Below are positions 36,524 to 49,778 of a stretch of 64,000 nt of DNA, one piece after another. Numbering within the stretch: position 1 is the first letter of the stretch; each line of letters begins with the position of its first letter. Under the pieces are notes generated by a model. That model did no database searches. It was not told the origin of the DNA and saw only the letters and a list, made by a program, of their open reading frames with translations. Position numbers and translations under genes: made by a program. Source of the stretch: Argopecten irradians (taxonomy: Eukaryota > Mollusca > Bivalvia > Pectinida > Pectinidae); the NCBI RefSeq assembly GCF_041381155.1, contig NC_091143.1:33481331-33545330 (forward strand). The letters are read 5' to 3'.

Positions 36524-37904
36524 AGGGAAAGTAATGTTGATTAAATCCATTTGTCATGAATTCTTCTCTGTAAGATTAACTATAACTATGACGGCTGATA
36601 TGTGGCATTTCGTTATTTCGCCTTACAAAAGCGATAACATCGTCTTTTCTAAAACCGAGTCGATTTGATCGTGCATCATCGTATAAATTATCTGTACTGT
36701 TCATGGAATTTTCTCACGTTGCAAAAAGGCACACATGCAAAATTTATAGCATATTTAATGTTTTTATGCTTATTTAAGTTCTAAAACATTTACATTTGTA
36801 TATATAATATGTACATGTATATCATATCACTTATATTATTCTTTGCACAAGCTGTAATATTTATTATTGTATATCATGTATCCTGTTATTCTATTTGTGT
36901 AATCTTCGAAATGGATAAAATAAACAAAATGATAATTATAACAAATAACCAAGTATAATGGAGATGTACATATATATACATGTACATGTGCGTTACCATC
37001 CTGTCATGTTTATATTTCATACTTATAAATTCATCTCCTGTTACACATTTAATTGACTATTTTAGTGTGAACAAATATACAATAATGTAGATTGTGCCAA
37101 ATTACCCCCCCCCCTCTAAAAAAAGAAAAGAAACAAACAAACAAACTACAACATCATTATTGATATCAAATAAGATTTTTGTAGGAAATGAACATCAATC
37201 ATGCTGAACAAAATTAATATAATTATATTTTTGTTTTCATTTATTAATATTAATGTTCTTTGATAGGGGTTTAATTACTGCACTTAAATCTTGGAATATA
37301 AAATACTGAAAAAACCCAGTCATTGCCGATTAATATAACTCACCATTCTTAGAACGATTACACCTCGTATTCAATTTACTTCGGGTATCGATTACTACAG
37401 ATGAATCGTTGATTGTCTTTCATCTTCCTCGTTAAAACCAATATGAAAATGCATGTTAAGTGGTCGTTTTTAAATGTCAAACATTCTTTTCGTCTGATTG
37501 TTTCTCTTTCTGTCTGTCCTTTTGTCGTTTGTTTCTCGCCATTTTCTCAGGTTGATTTACGCGGCTTTACATTTTTCTGCAGGACATTTTCACAATATTG
37601 TGGAAAACAAGTTACATTATTTCAGTAACTTGAATTATACTTTTGTCCATATTTCGTCTGTCTGATACACATGAGTTTTTTTTGCTTTGTTGACTATCAT
37701 CAGATATTGATTTAAAAGGACACAAACTGCTTCAATACCAAGCCCATTTACGATTTCCTTCAAGTTACTTCAATACAAATGTAATAGAAAAAAATACTTA
37801 ATTCATTGCTAGTTAAAGAAATCGTTCAATGATATTGTCAATTTGTGTCCATTTGTAAATGGTAAATAAAACTATAAAGATGTGAATTGGATTATCATTT
37901 TTAA

Positions 37905-37910
37905 TTTATT
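37905..37910 (-). terminator. Possible polyadenylation signal of the forkhead gene
   Basis: AATAAA on the minus strand (TTTATT on plus), about 510 bases beyond the stop codon, a plausible 3' UTR length. The hexamer is common by chance in DNA this AT-rich. Confidence 0.3.
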
Positions 37911-38420
37911 GCACTATCACAGGTGAGATTCAAAACATGTTTTATATAAAAATCAAACATCGTACACACTTTCAAAAACACACTCTTAAACCGTGACTTA
38001 TTCACAAATACATCAGTATCTTTCAATTCTTTACGCACATATCTATCATTAACACGCATATCTTGCAAAATGTACAACAGATGTTGAAAGTGATTAATTT
38101 ACATAAGAACAATATCACGTGACAGAAATGATTTGCGTAGACACGTGCACAGCATCATAGTGACTCTAACTATGATCGTTACTTTTATCGGGAAATATTT
38201 TAGCACTAGAATTCACAAACATATATACATTAAGACAACAACATTCGTTACTTTAAAGAACTAGTTTCAAACACATCATAATGAATCTAAATTATGGACA
38301 AAATATCTTACCTTCTCTCTTAATACACATGAATCATATATACACAATTTTACACCAATATGTCATCAATTTAAAACAGAATTATCAGCATCACTTAAAG
38401 TCTTTATCACTCAATCTATG

Positions 38421-39485
38421 TTACTGGGACGCTTGGAGTCTGATCTGGCTGTTATATTGGGGACCACATCCGTAAGACTGCTGAAGCGCCGGATAATTTG
38501 TCAAAGAATTGTTCATGCTGGACACGGGAGGAACTTGGCTCCCTGGAAGGTATGAACTTCCGAGAGAGCTTCCGATTGAACCATTAGAACCAGAGAGGTA
38601 TGATCCGCCGAGAGAACTTCCAAGTGAACCACCGAGGGAAGCTCCGATAGAATTGTTCATGTTCATGTTCATACTGTTGCTGCTGTAGTAAGGATTATAA
38701 CTAGAGGATCCGGATGGGTTCCATGGTTCCGGTTTGGAAACTAGACTGCCGTATTGTTGAGATTGTGGAAGTCCTTGGGGGAAGGACCCGAGAGTGAGCG
38801 AGTTAAGAGATGGGTATGGTTTGTACCCGGAAGGAGGTGGAGGGTACAAACTGAAATGTCCAAAGGAATTCACGTGCTGTACCTGTGCATGCTCAGCCTC
38901 CCTCATCTTCTGTCGCTGCAGCTTAAAGCGCTTGGCACGGCGCAAGAAGCTTCCATTTCCGAACATGTCACCACAAGCTGGATGCAGCGCCCAATAGTTT
39001 CCTTTTCCTGGCCTTCCTGGTGCACGTGGGATTTTCACAAAACAGTCATTCAGGGAAAGATTATGGCGGATAGAATTCTGCCACCTTTGCTGGTTTTCCT
39101 TGAAGTAAGGGAATCTGTTCATGATGAAGGCGTAGATCTCGTTGAGCGTCATCATACCGGAATTGGAACTCTCTATCGCCATGGTGATAAGAGCGATGTA
39201 GGAATATGGTGGTTTGACGTCAGCAAATCGCCGGTTCTGTTGCGACAACGTGGAAGTGCCGGAAAACTTTCTTTCGTCGTCATCGTCCCCAGAGCTGCTC
39301 ATGTCCAGTTCATCTTTGACATCGTCGACGTCGTCTTGCAGATGATCATGGTCGACAGTATGATCTGGGTGAATGTCTGGGTTCATCCCGTGCATCGATG
39401 ATTGCAGTAGATGTGAGGTGGCCATCATACACGAGGCTGTGTCTGTCATACTATCCCTGCCGGTCAAATTCTGGTTACTATCCAT
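38421..39485 (-). CDS. FoxAB-like: Forkhead transcription factor, FoxB/FoxAB type
   Basis: Predicted 354-residue nuclear DNA-binding protein. The forkhead domain covers about residues 90-189: [50 protein letters not shown] (recognition helix 3), [10 protein letters not shown], then [18 protein letters not shown]. The ALHPxCGDMF and LRRxKRFK signature is that of FoxB and the related FoxAB class; AKRFK in place of RKRFK, and SLND, favour FoxAB, but subclass placement is from memory and needs a tree. N-terminal residues 38-72 are His/Asp-rich and acidic; the C-terminus after 200 is low-complexity Pro, Ser, Gly and Asn. The ATG at 39485 has a good context (A at -3, G at +4); an ATG two codons upstream (39491) is the alternative. 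The frame continues to a TTG at 39581, which is probably leader. There is no intron. GC content is well above the flanks. Confidence 0.93.
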   Translation of the reverse strand: MDSNQNLTGRDSMTDTASCMMATSHLLQSSMHGMNPDIHPDHTVDHDHLQDDVDDVKDELDMSSSGDDDDERKFSGTSTLSQQNRRFADVKPPYSYIALITMAIESSNSGMMTLNEIYAFIMNRFPYFKENQQRWQNSIRHNLSLNDCFVKIPRAPGRPGKGNYWALHPACGDMFGNGSFLRRAKRFKLQRQKMREAEHAQVQHVNSFGHFSLYPPPPSGYKPYPSLNSLTLGSFPQGLPQSQQYGSLVSKPEPWNPSGSSSYNPYYSSNSMNMNMNNSIGASLGGSLGSSLGGSYLSGSNGSIGSSLGSSYLPGSQVPPVSSMNNSLTNYPALQQSYGCGPQYNSQIRLQASQ

Positions 39486-39585
39486 TATCATTATGATGTT
39501 TTGCAAAATTAATAAGCCACGGAAAAATATTTTCCGAAAGTTCAGGTCGTGGCCGATTAAAAACTTATTGTGTACAAACAATGTT

Positions 39586-39930
39586 TATGTCCAATGGTCT
39601 TGTTTACATAAACAATCCACAAAGTTGTTTTCCAAACTGTTCACTGTTTGTGTATCCTGATAAAGTCTGCTTCAAAAATATTTCCTCTCTTCGCCAAAAA
39701 GTTAATTAATGTTTTGAGAATCAGTAGCGTTTGGGTTTTATCCTTCAACTTGGACAAAGCGCGAAATCTGATTGGCTGATCAGAAAGAATCGTAACCAAT
39801 GGTCAAGCGTTCAATGGGTTCGTTTTTGTTATGTCCAGTTTTGATTGATAGGGCCAGTGGTCATTGTTACCCAATAACTCCGCCCACTGTTTGCACGAGC
39901 TATTGTTCCACTTGACAGGTTACGAAGGAC
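39586..39930 (-). promoter_or_regulatory. Probable promoter region of the forkhead gene
   Basis: Sequence just upstream of the forkhead ATG is less AT-rich than its surroundings. It contains several CCAAT/ATTGG boxes (near 39592, 39770, 39797 and 39871) and a CCGCCCAC GC-box-like site near 39890. No clear TATA box is visible on the minus strand. The boundaries are inferred. Confidence 0.35.
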
Positions 39931-41577
39931 AGCCACGCCCATTTTACCTATACGCTTATCTTGGGTGTGTGCACTCAACCGTGGCGTTTGTCCAGTAGTT
40001 TACGATTTTAGCAAATATTGGTCCAAACGTTTGAAATTGATCTGCAAATATGTACAGATTGGGATAATTTACGAGAAATATCTGATACAATGTTTGGATA
40101 AGAAACTTGACCATCTCATAAGTCACAAGAATACAAAAGTATGGTATTATCTCACATCGAAAGAATACGAATACATGCCGTGCTCTTTTAAACTGAATAA
40201 AGCAAAACTTGACATCAGTTTGAGTTTTCATACATAATGTTAAATAATGTATCTCAATTTTACGAACATGCCATGTGTCATAAAATCTTGTTTTGATTTA
40301 AAAACATTTGACTTATTCCAAATTAAGAGAAAACCTGAACCACATAATTTTTACATGTGGTAATGATTGAGTTAAACCATAGGCTATTTGTCTACAAAAA
40401 TGGAATAATGACATTATCTATTCATCAATATCAATCTAAAAGAAAAAAAACGAAAGTAATTTTTTAAAAATATTTTGATACATAAAATGATAACGAAAGA
40501 ATTTTGATGTTTAGACTAAGAACAAGCAGCTATGAATTTATTGTGGAAACTAGTAGACGGATTAATATGAATTATCAAATTACCTGTAGTTAATGTGAAA
40601 CTAAGACCTTATGAAAATTATATGTCAATGCGTACTTCTACACGAGACCAAATATTATTAAATCCACATCTTATAAACTCTACAAATATAACAATACGTA
40701 GAGAAATTTATGTAAATTTATCAAAGGTATGTTTTGAAATTTATATAATTTGTCCTTCTATATTGCATTTGTTGAATGTTGTAAATATGTTTCTCTACAC
40801 AATGTATTTTTTAAAGAGACAAATTAAGTTTGAAGGAGTTTTATCGAGAATTTCGTGTGGACAATATTTCATTGAATAAAGATATATTACAACAAATATA
40901 TCATAAAGTGTTGGAATCGGAAACAAGTACGAAGACTATGTTGTTGTCACACTATTTAATTTAGCGTCACGATCAAAAAAATTCTACTTCAAAATCCGAA
41001 ACAACTGGAACTCTTCACTCCTAACTCAAAAATGAGGAATTAATCTTGATGTATCCTCCATCCTGTCATATAAACATCAACAAATAGATTTGTGTGAAAT
41101 GGCCACCGGATGGTGACATTTAATATAACATGAAAGATATCATAGACAAACAAATAAAAAGTCATACTGACTTAGGCATAGTATTATACATATCAAACAA
41201 AGGAGACACTTTGTAAAAAAAAGAAAAGCATGAGTGGGGTTTACCATAACTCTGCCACAAAACCAAGATGTTAAAAACTTCTAGGTTTTGCCTTTATATT
41301 GCACATTATTTTTTGACAATATTGCTTTTTAAAAATATGGTACATTTTTTAAGTTTTACTCTGATTATTCGGCGCTATATTTTCTTATAACATATTAAAC
41401 AAGATAACTAACACAAATTATGTAAATCAATCGATCTTTTATATATCTAACTTCTGAATTCTGAATGTCCATAACAATCATTAGTATAAATTTTATGTAA
41501 ACATAGTTTTCTGTCTCAACGTAATTAGACACATAACTGTCATACTGACTTTAAGGTGATAAACTTTTATTATAACA
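39931..41577. other. Intergenic, upstream of the forkhead gene
   Basis: AT-rich with overlapping opposite-strand open frames at 39956-40237, which are mutual shadows without protein-like features. Distal promoter elements may lie here but none is recognisable. Confidence 0.45.
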
Positions 41578-41922
41578 TTAAAGTGAATAGTCGGGTAAAG
41601 AAAACCAGTCTAAATGCTTTCATTGGCCTTCCAAAAGTTCTCACATATTAATACGACGGTCAAGTTCTGCTTAGTTTCCCAGTTCTGACCATTAAAGTAA
41701 AGAAAAGTTGAAAGCATTGAAAGCGAGGCTGCGTGGAAATGTAACCACGGACATAGTCAGCCGGGAGGACGTTTTAGGATTCCTATACTTTAAATTAATT
41801 TCTACTTACGCAGACAGATTCGGACGAGAGATTTTATTTTTCCATTTCATAAGAAATTATACTGGATACATTCACACCATTTTTACCGACTTTAGCCATC
41901 GTTGCCCGACTGTTCACTTTAA
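41578..41922 (+). mobile_element. Family D MITE, left arm of a 1.08-kb foldback
   Basis: 345 bp with its own terminal inverted repeats: TTAAAGTGAATAGTCGGG at the left and CCCGACTGTTCACTTTAA at the right. Its reverse complement matches 42316-42660 at roughly nine bases in ten. An ORF through this element (starting at 41708) is not a gene. Confidence 0.85.
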
Positions 41923-42315
41923 TGATATTTTTACTGTTTTAATGTGTCTCACAAACCAACCATATAGGCTGGGTGTTGATCATTGCATTGTGTATATTTT
42001 ATACTGTATATTTTACTTTATTTTGATCCATACGTGACACTTTAATAAACTAATTTATTTTTATTATTTTTTAAAACAGAATATCTGTTTGATTTAAGCT
42101 TAAAATGCATGTGCAATGGCTGTTAAAAGCTATTACAAATATACTGTACAAAGAGGTCTGAAATCTTTTATTGAAACACATTTTGATTATTTTCTGAAAT
42201 CATATACATCATATACTTGTATATTTTCAACAAAGACGTATTTGACACGAGTGTAATATTGAACTTGTCTAAGTCTTTATGATATTCGAAATGCAGTAAA
42301 ACAAATATTTATAAG

Positions 42316-42660
42316 TTAAAGTGAACAGTCGGGCAAGGATGGCTAAAGTCGGTAAAAATGGTGTGAATGTATCCAGTATAATTTCTTATGAAATGGAAAA
42401 ATAAAATCTCTCGTCAAAATCTGTCTGCATACGAAGAAATTAATTTAAAGTATGGAAATTCTAAAACGTCCTCCAGGCTCACTTTGTCCGTGGTTACATT
42501 TCCACGCAGCCTCGCTTTCAATGCTTTCAACTTTTCTTTACTTTAATGGTCAGAACTGGGAAACTAAGCAGAGCTTGGCCGTCGTATTAATATGTGAGAA
42601 CTTTTGGAAGGCCAATGAACGCATTTAGACTGGTTTTCTTTGCCCGACTATTCACTTTAA
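42316..42660 (-). mobile_element. Family D MITE, right arm in inverted orientation
   Basis: 345 bp, ends TTAAAGTGAACAGTCGGG and CCCGACTATTCACTTTAA. It is inverted relative to 41578-41922 with a 393-bp spacer of ordinary AT-rich DNA. TTAA at both ends suggests the same insertion preference as families A and B. Confidence 0.85.
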
Positions 42661-44279
42661 TAAAAAAATTCACAAGTCAAAACAAAAACAAAACATGCCT
42701 GCATAATAAAACACTCATTTTTAAAAACACAAATAAACAAATAGATAATTCAATGATGTTGTCGATGATATATAAATGTTGATGTTATTTGTTTGTTTGT
42801 TTCCATGAACTTAACATGTTTATTTTATTAATGATATTAAGAAGTCCAGTTACGTCAACAAAATATGCTCTAATATTTCTTAAAATTTGTGGACTTCTTT
42901 GAAGTTTTCCGGAATTTACACCCGGGAAATGCTTTGTTTCTTATAAAGAATACTCCAAACAAAAGCTTTGAGATTCCATAAAAAAGAAAATGCGAACATT
43001 TTAACGTTTTACCTTTAAACAGTAAGTCTGTTTTTCTAGGAAGGCGTAAAGATCAATTTAAACTTGTCGCCCTAAATTACCTCAAAGGGGGCCGTCCAAT
43101 GTTAAGGGGAATAACTCTAGCCCAAAGCCGATCTGGTACTTTTGACTTAATTCACTTATAAGGCATTGTTGAGTTAATTACGTACAATAATGACTGGTAA
43201 GTATAATCTATGTATAGGTGCAAGGACTGAGAGTAAGTCGGCGGACTTCAAAGTCCAGAAGTGCTAGGTGAAAATGGGATTAGTGTTAATCCCACTCTCG
43301 CGAGATTAGAAGAGATCTGTGGCTTTCCAGAAAACATACCATGCGGTAACCGCCATTGTTGATAGAAGAATACACGTTTTGATAATGGATACTCAAGATA
43401 GATATATGGGTAGTTGTTTACTTAGTCCAACTTCTAAACATGTAACAACTAGTTCTCAAACGTTAAATGTTGAAAAAGGTTAAGCCTTCTACAAGATAAA
43501 AAGTTTCCTCCGTCGAAATACCGCATCTTAAAAGTCTATGTTTAGCGTCTACTTTTCTGGGAAATATTTTTCCAATAAAGGGAAGAAAGAAAATATTTGT
43601 ACAGAAACCACTGGCACATCATATCGTTTGTCTTAACATTTTAATTTTCATTGATTGCATTAATTTTCTATTACCAACTTCAAATCATTTTTTGGTTTAC
43701 CATATCTATTCGCATGAATCGACAAACAGAAAACGCGTCGAAAAATTAAGATTTAAACAAGCATTTTCTCTAAAAACAATAGAACTTTATTCTATATCAA
43801 AGATATGGTAGCCGCCGCTCATTTAATCCAATTGCATTAAATGAATAGTTACACATTTAATCACTTTTAAATATTATATTGATAAATCGTTCTAAATAAA
43901 ACCGTTAAGAAAACTATATTTTTCATACAATCAACAATACACGTGTAATCCCAATCACGAAATTGTCTATCCTTGATACTCCAGGGGTTCCGATCACTTA
44001 CGATCTCTACACATCTTTGATGAAATTGTCATAAATATTGAAAAGAGCGTCCATTCTTTATTTAAGTACAATCAATTACCCTGTACAAACACTCAATAAT
44101 TTCTTAATCAGATAGCGAAATTAGTTTCATGTACTGATATTTAAATACTTAATATGATTGTGCAATTAGTATTGAAATTGAAATATATCTTACTACAAAA
44201 ATTGTTTTTTCCCGTTATAATAAATAACTTTAATTTCGTTGCAGTTTCATATCTTTATATGCGCGATCGCTCTCCATAT
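42661..44279. other. Intergenic, no clear feature
   Basis: 43080-43350 is less AT-rich and holds a small dyad, GGGATTAGTGTTAATCCC, near 43277. No ORF or family repeat is recognised. Confidence 0.4.
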
Positions 44280-44490
44280 CCCCCAGAAAGGAAATGTCCG
44301 GCCACCACATTGCTACGATAAAGATCGATATAGATTATAGATTTCACAGATGTGAAGTAAGATAGTGTATTTCACTAATCCTGACAATATGACATACTTA
44401 GTCCCGGGCGTGATGCTGGCCCGGGGGTCGGGCTAATTGGCATGTGACAGGGTCCCGAGGCCCGAGGGGAAAACAATAACGACATTGACA
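44280..44490 (+). repeat. Family E hairpin repeat, short copy 4
   Basis: Begins CAGAAAGGAAATGTCCGGCC and keeps the core. In the hairpin the loop has changed (GTGATGCTG instead of GTGGAAGTG) while the CCCGGGC/GCCCGGG stem is intact. It ends GTCCCGAGGCCCGAGG. Confidence 0.75.
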
Positions 44491-45042
44491 TAGTGTATTC
44501 GGAAGAATTTTGAGATAAACCGGAAGTGCGGTATATCTGGACATTTATGTTTTATATGCAATTTATATTTATCTTAATTTCTTCGCTAGCCAATGATTTT
44601 GATTACGTTACACTCGTGGAGTGTAAAGTGATCAGGAGCCTTGGCTAGCGAAGATGCTATTGGCTATATTTTGGTTACAAGTTTACGGTCTTTGTGGAAC
44701 AGTTTCAATGCATAATTGGCTGTACGTACTTGCCTTCAAAATCGAAATTTGCATTATGACAAATCTTATGACAAATCTTTGGAATACCAAAAGACGCTGC
44801 ATGACAATCACAAGAATGATTTCAAAATCTTATCTAAATGACTTGGAAGGCGCACACAAGTTATTAACTTATATGAAGCCCTCTCAAAAATAATTAAGGT
44901 TAAGATATACACCAGGTACATTACATGTACAAGTATGAAATTTATATTCATGTGTGACAGTTTAAAATATAACAACGTACAATATATAAAAGTTTTTCTT
45001 TTATATTCAATAACATACACAACATCATGCATGTAGAAACAA

Positions 45043-45262
45043 AAGCAAACCGGATGCCGTTTGTCTTTTCACCAAGAAAGGAAATAACTGACCGCTATTG
45101 TTACGATAAAGATCGATATAGATTATATATTTCACAGATGAAAAGTAAGATAGTGTATTCGACTAATCCTGACAATATGCCATGCTAAGTCCCGGGCGTG
45201 GAAGTGGCCCGGGGTTCGGGCTAATTGACATGTGACAGGGTCCCGAGACCCGAGGGTCAAAA
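45043..45262 (+). repeat. Family E hairpin repeat, short copy 5
   Basis: Begins AACCGGATGCCGTTTG and continues GAAAGGAAATAACTGACCGC, the core, a perfect hairpin, and then GGGTCCCGAGACCC, which forms a second small hairpin (GGGTC/GACCC). An ORF reading through it on the minus strand is spurious. Confidence 0.75.
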
Positions 45263-45527
45263 AGCGACATTACAATGTACAACGTACAATTGTATTTAGT
45301 GTATTGTGATACTCTACTAGTTAATAAAAAATGTGCTATTTTAATATAAACCGTACTTTTTAGCTGTTTCCACAGATCACCACACATTGAAACTAATTGC
45401 AACAGAGTAAAACAATGATACATTTGAATGCAATATATTGTTGTTGATATGAAATGATTGCGGGCATTTTGCAGTTTCGTTTGTTTTGGATTTCTAGTTT
45501 CAACTTTTCACATCATAGGAAATTCAT

Positions 45528-45569
45528 ACGCTGTAGAAGCAACCTGCAACGCTGTAGAAGCAACCTGCA
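45528..45569. repeat. Perfect 21-bp tandem duplication
   Basis: A 21-bp unit starting ACGCTGTAGAAGCAACCTG occurs twice without mismatch. Confidence 0.9.
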
Positions 45570-46189
45570 AAGATGAGGACTGTTATAAGTTTTGAAATTT
45601 TGCTTGGATTTCAAATTCAGCAATCGAATATTTTTCAAACTGCAAAATAAGGCAGACATGAAATATATTTATGTACTGAAAAATGTAGAAAGATGCAAAT
45701 GCTATTGCTTTCATCTTGCTTTCATCTTTTATATACATACATACAATATGTATCTTGCACACGACGAATAGATGTCTTCTTTTTATCGGTCGTATTCCAA
45801 GTATACAAACGAATTAATACCGGATTTTTTAAAATGAAAATTATACTTTTCCTCAATATCACTTTCCTATTTGTTTGAAAACACAATCTGGCGAATTGAT
45901 TTTAGGTGTACAAACAAATATTAATATGAGAGTTTCGCATTAATCGCTTCATCAATGGTATACATTCTCTTTGACACATACATTTACCTATATCATAAAT
46001 GCAAATTTTATTATGAGTTCTATGATAAAAGAGATTGACTTTGCATTTCTTTCACAGCAAGCTGTCTGTCAAGGATGTGCAATGAGAAATTTCGCCAATG
46101 TGTTAGCATTTAAAAAATTGTCCTTTCTGCATTTTTTTAGTAATCGGATTTTCTGGAGGAAAAACAGCAATAATTTGACACTATTGTCT

Positions 46190-46935
46190 TTTTCTCCTAT
46201 GACCGTTATCAGAAGAGAATGGTAATAATGATGATGTCATAATTACTGACCACAACAAAAACTGACCAAGCGTGTAAGTGATCTGACACGGTGTCCGCCT
46301 CTCGGACAGTGGTCAAAACGGCCAAGGCTCGCGGCGTTAAGTGAATTTACGGACAGAATAGATGTGATTACGCGGTAATCTGAACGGTTAATTCAATAAA
46401 TGCTATCAACTGTGTGTAACTTCTCTAGCCACTACAGCTAAACAAATAAGTATACCTTGACCCATGGAAATACAATGTAGTCAAGAAAAGTCGGATGACA
46501 GACCTGACTTGCTTGTATTGAAATCATTCAGGTTGGCAAATGTGACATTTTTATACGATGGCTTGAAAACTGCATGTAAGATAGAAGTTCACGTCACGAT
46601 AGAAGTTCTAGATTATTATTCTCTCTGTATTTCCTCCAATTTGAAGATTACAGAAATAGAATAACATACATGTAATACAATATTCAACATGGCTTAATCT
46701 GTACAAGAATAATGTAAGTGATGTGACAACTAGCTGAGTAGATGTACATACAACTATTTAGTACTATCTATAGTGCAGTATAGTGGTGCAAAATAATTAA
46801 TAGACAATAATGTAAAGTCAGCTAATTAATGATTAATTACACTACCATGATAATTAATTGTACATATGTTGCAGTATCTGTATGAATATGTTGCGCGTGA
46901 ATTTATTCATGTGCGACGTCGGCGTGTTTCATGTT
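46190..46935. promoter_or_regulatory. Candidate regulatory stretch with homeodomain-site cluster
   Basis: A GC-richer segment (46270-46400, with GGTGTCCGCCTCTCGGACAG and a CGCGGCG run) is followed by a dense run of TAATTA/ATTAAT sites at 46795-46865 and GTGCGACGTCGGCG at 46910. It has no ORF support. It lies about 7 kb upstream of the forkhead start. Only sequence composition supports this. Confidence 0.2.
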
Positions 46936-49778
46936 TCCAATTTTCCTTAAAATGTTTTTTCCCTAGCATAATTTGATATTTCTTCGAACTTATCATTGTT
47001 CATATTTCTCATATACCAATCCCAAATGAATCTTCATATATGGAGGAATAAGGATATGACTGAACCGGCAAAAGGACAAATTGTGATATGATATTGAAAT
47101 CATGCAAAACAAAGAAATGAAGTGAGTAAATAGATACACATGGAATGCAGAAATAGATTTGTGAAATGGGATGATGAGACTAGCCATAATTTGAAACCTT
47201 TAAAATAAGATAAAATCGTGAAAGTCATTTAATTTCCAATGTTAATGTTCTGAGATGTTTGTCGATCTTAACCGCCATGCATTATTATACATTATACCAG
47301 TTTCCGCATTATACATAGGATGTACATACATGTATGTATATACAGATGGTCCATATAAACCGGAATGTGAGATTATCGTGATCATCATCTTTATTTTCAT
47401 CCAAAATAAACAAGACATGATACATGTAATTACATTTATGGTCATATAATACAACAGTATGTAATACATTTGTATGTTCAAAAATAGTCAAATATAAATA
47501 AATAAGTCACAAAAAAAATCCACAATATAATTTTCATATAATCATATAAGCTATGGGAAAGACAAAAATTGGTGATTTAAAATACTAAATTGTATACGAT
47601 AATTAGACAGCCTTTTTACAAACGAAAATAATTATTATATAATTACGGGACACTTTACATAAAATCCTAAAATAAGACTCATTTATGTTGTTTTTACAAT
47701 TGTTATTGTTAATTAAGATCTTAGGCATTGAAAGAAAATATCATAATTTGTACATCAACATAAATCAACAACGAAAACAATCTGTACTACTTCTCAAGCA
47801 AAATCATACTAATCCTGACCACATTGAAAATACAGAAATGCAGATATACTCTTCTCGCAGGATTGACCATTATTTTCTAAGCATTTCCTGCTTCAATATA
47901 AAGGCTTGTCATGTCTCACTATAACACCCATCTGAATTGGTTCTTTATAATTGTGTACAAAGAATTTACAGATCTCGAAATATGGGTATAATAATCACTT
48001 CAGAGCATTTTGGCCAAGGCTTTTTATAAATCTGTTGATTCAAGAATTAAGCAAAATAAACATTATGAACTTAATGGTTTAAGCCTAGGCGGATCATAAT
48101 AGTCAGAAAAAGGTAGCAGATTTCTGAATGAGAAGTTGAGGAGTATTTTGTGGAAGGAAAGTGTCAGGATAGATTGCATTCCATAACGGTTAGGTGAGTA
48201 AATACCAGGTGTGCCTTTGGCTGGACAGGCCAAAGCAAACAGAACAGGTACTACAACCATCTCGAGTCCGAACTCAAGGACAAACGCCACAGAGGAGGGC
48301 CAGAACTTGGAGCAGGAATTTTAATCCATATCGGGAAATTTAGACACCTGTAGCTTGTGAAAAGGACCATACAAATTAGAAAACCACGAAGGACATTTCA
48401 TTTGCAAGATGTAAATAAAGTGTAGGTGTATGTAGCTTCGTTTGCGTTGTAACTGTTTGCTGTTTTAATAATCAAACATAGGAAATGTCTTGGGTAGACA
48501 CAACAGAAAGCCACAAGTCTATAAATGGGATCGTCTTTATCAAATTTGAAACATCTGTTGTTGGATTGTAAGTTAGATTTAAATATGTTATTCATTATGA
48601 ATATAAAAAATACCACTACGAAGGAGTGGAAGTAGAGACGCTTGATATTGTATTGCCAAATGGGGCCCAGCACATGTAAAGTTATAGGGTGTCTCCTTTC
48701 TTGATGCTATACATTATATCATAAACTAAATTACAAATAAGAATCTGAAACTTTCAATGATGGTGATGATGTAAAGTTAGCAAATTATTGCAACTTATGA
48801 AGCCTTCTCCAATCAACATGAAATATTTACAGGTGATGACATAGTTATAAATAATAATTAAATTTACCAGAGTACATAATAACAAGATATACTATATATT
48901 ATATTATTATATAATGTTCAAAATCTTCTGCTGGACTTTATGAATTATTGCACAAGTTCAAATACATGACAATTTACTTCCAAAGCCAAGTTTTCATTTC
49001 CGTAAAGTAATAAATTTCCCTTAGAAAACATTGCGACCTTTTGAAAGGGTAAAAACTGTAAAACCCCTAACAACAGCCAAAGGAATATGGGAAAGTAGGT
49101 GTTTATTAACTGTTTTATAACGCAAACGGATGCATTAATATTTGCATGGTATTTGATTCAGTAAAAAAAAAAAAAAGTTGTACAACGTCACTGGTGTAGA
49201 AGGAAAATCCATCTACATATGCTTTCAACTTCAACAAGATTTCATCAAATGGACTGAACATCAGGCTACGGGAAGGAAACCACATTAAGCATTGTATTCA
49301 TATGCTTATAAAGTTGAGGTTCCTCCAGAATTCCATACTTATAATGATATAACGTGTTGAAAATTCTTAAAAAATAAAACATAATATTTTACATTTGTCA
49401 ACCTCTTTGTGGAGTGATCATTCTTCTTTATTTCTCATCAACACTTTTTCATTTGGAATCGAGGTTAGCCAAGCCATTTTGTTCGTTTTGCCACACATCG
49501 ACTGTTTCATTGGTTTATAATGTTTCTGGATAATACAATTATAAAAAAGTGTGAAGATGAAATGAATAGCTTATTTCATTGTTTGTTGTTATCTAGGCCA
49601 TGCTATTTAACCCCTAGGTGGTGGTAATCAACAAATTCCATACCCTGAAATTACAAGTCGATATTCTGTTTTTTTTTAACAATTATAAAGTATTGATATA
49701 TTTTACATTTAATTTTTTATTGATAACTTATCTCTTGCACAAATTTACTGTCCATTACGCTACATCATTGTTGAGTTT
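46936..49778. other. Intergenic, no clear feature
   Basis: AT-rich. A 65-codon minus-strand frame from the ATG at 48260 has a hydrophobic N-terminus (MVVVPVLFALACPAKG) but no family match that I recognise. Other frames look random. Confidence 0.4.

Noticed and set aside
38754-39401. 215-codon plus-strand ORF opposite the forkhead gene
   Set aside because: It lies wholly antisense to a conserved domain-coding frame and has no recognisable features of its own.
39486-39581. N-terminal extension of the forkhead protein starting MFVHNKF
   Set aside because: The codon at 39581 is TTG and the residues look like translated leader; the ATG at 39485 (or 39491) is preferred.
41708-42037. 109-codon plus-strand ORF
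   Set aside because: It runs through a family D MITE whose other copy does not keep the frame.
45163-45423. 86-codon minus-strand ORF with Pro-rich C-terminus
   Set aside because: Its end is antisense to the family E GC-rich hairpin, which explains the Pro/Gly composition.
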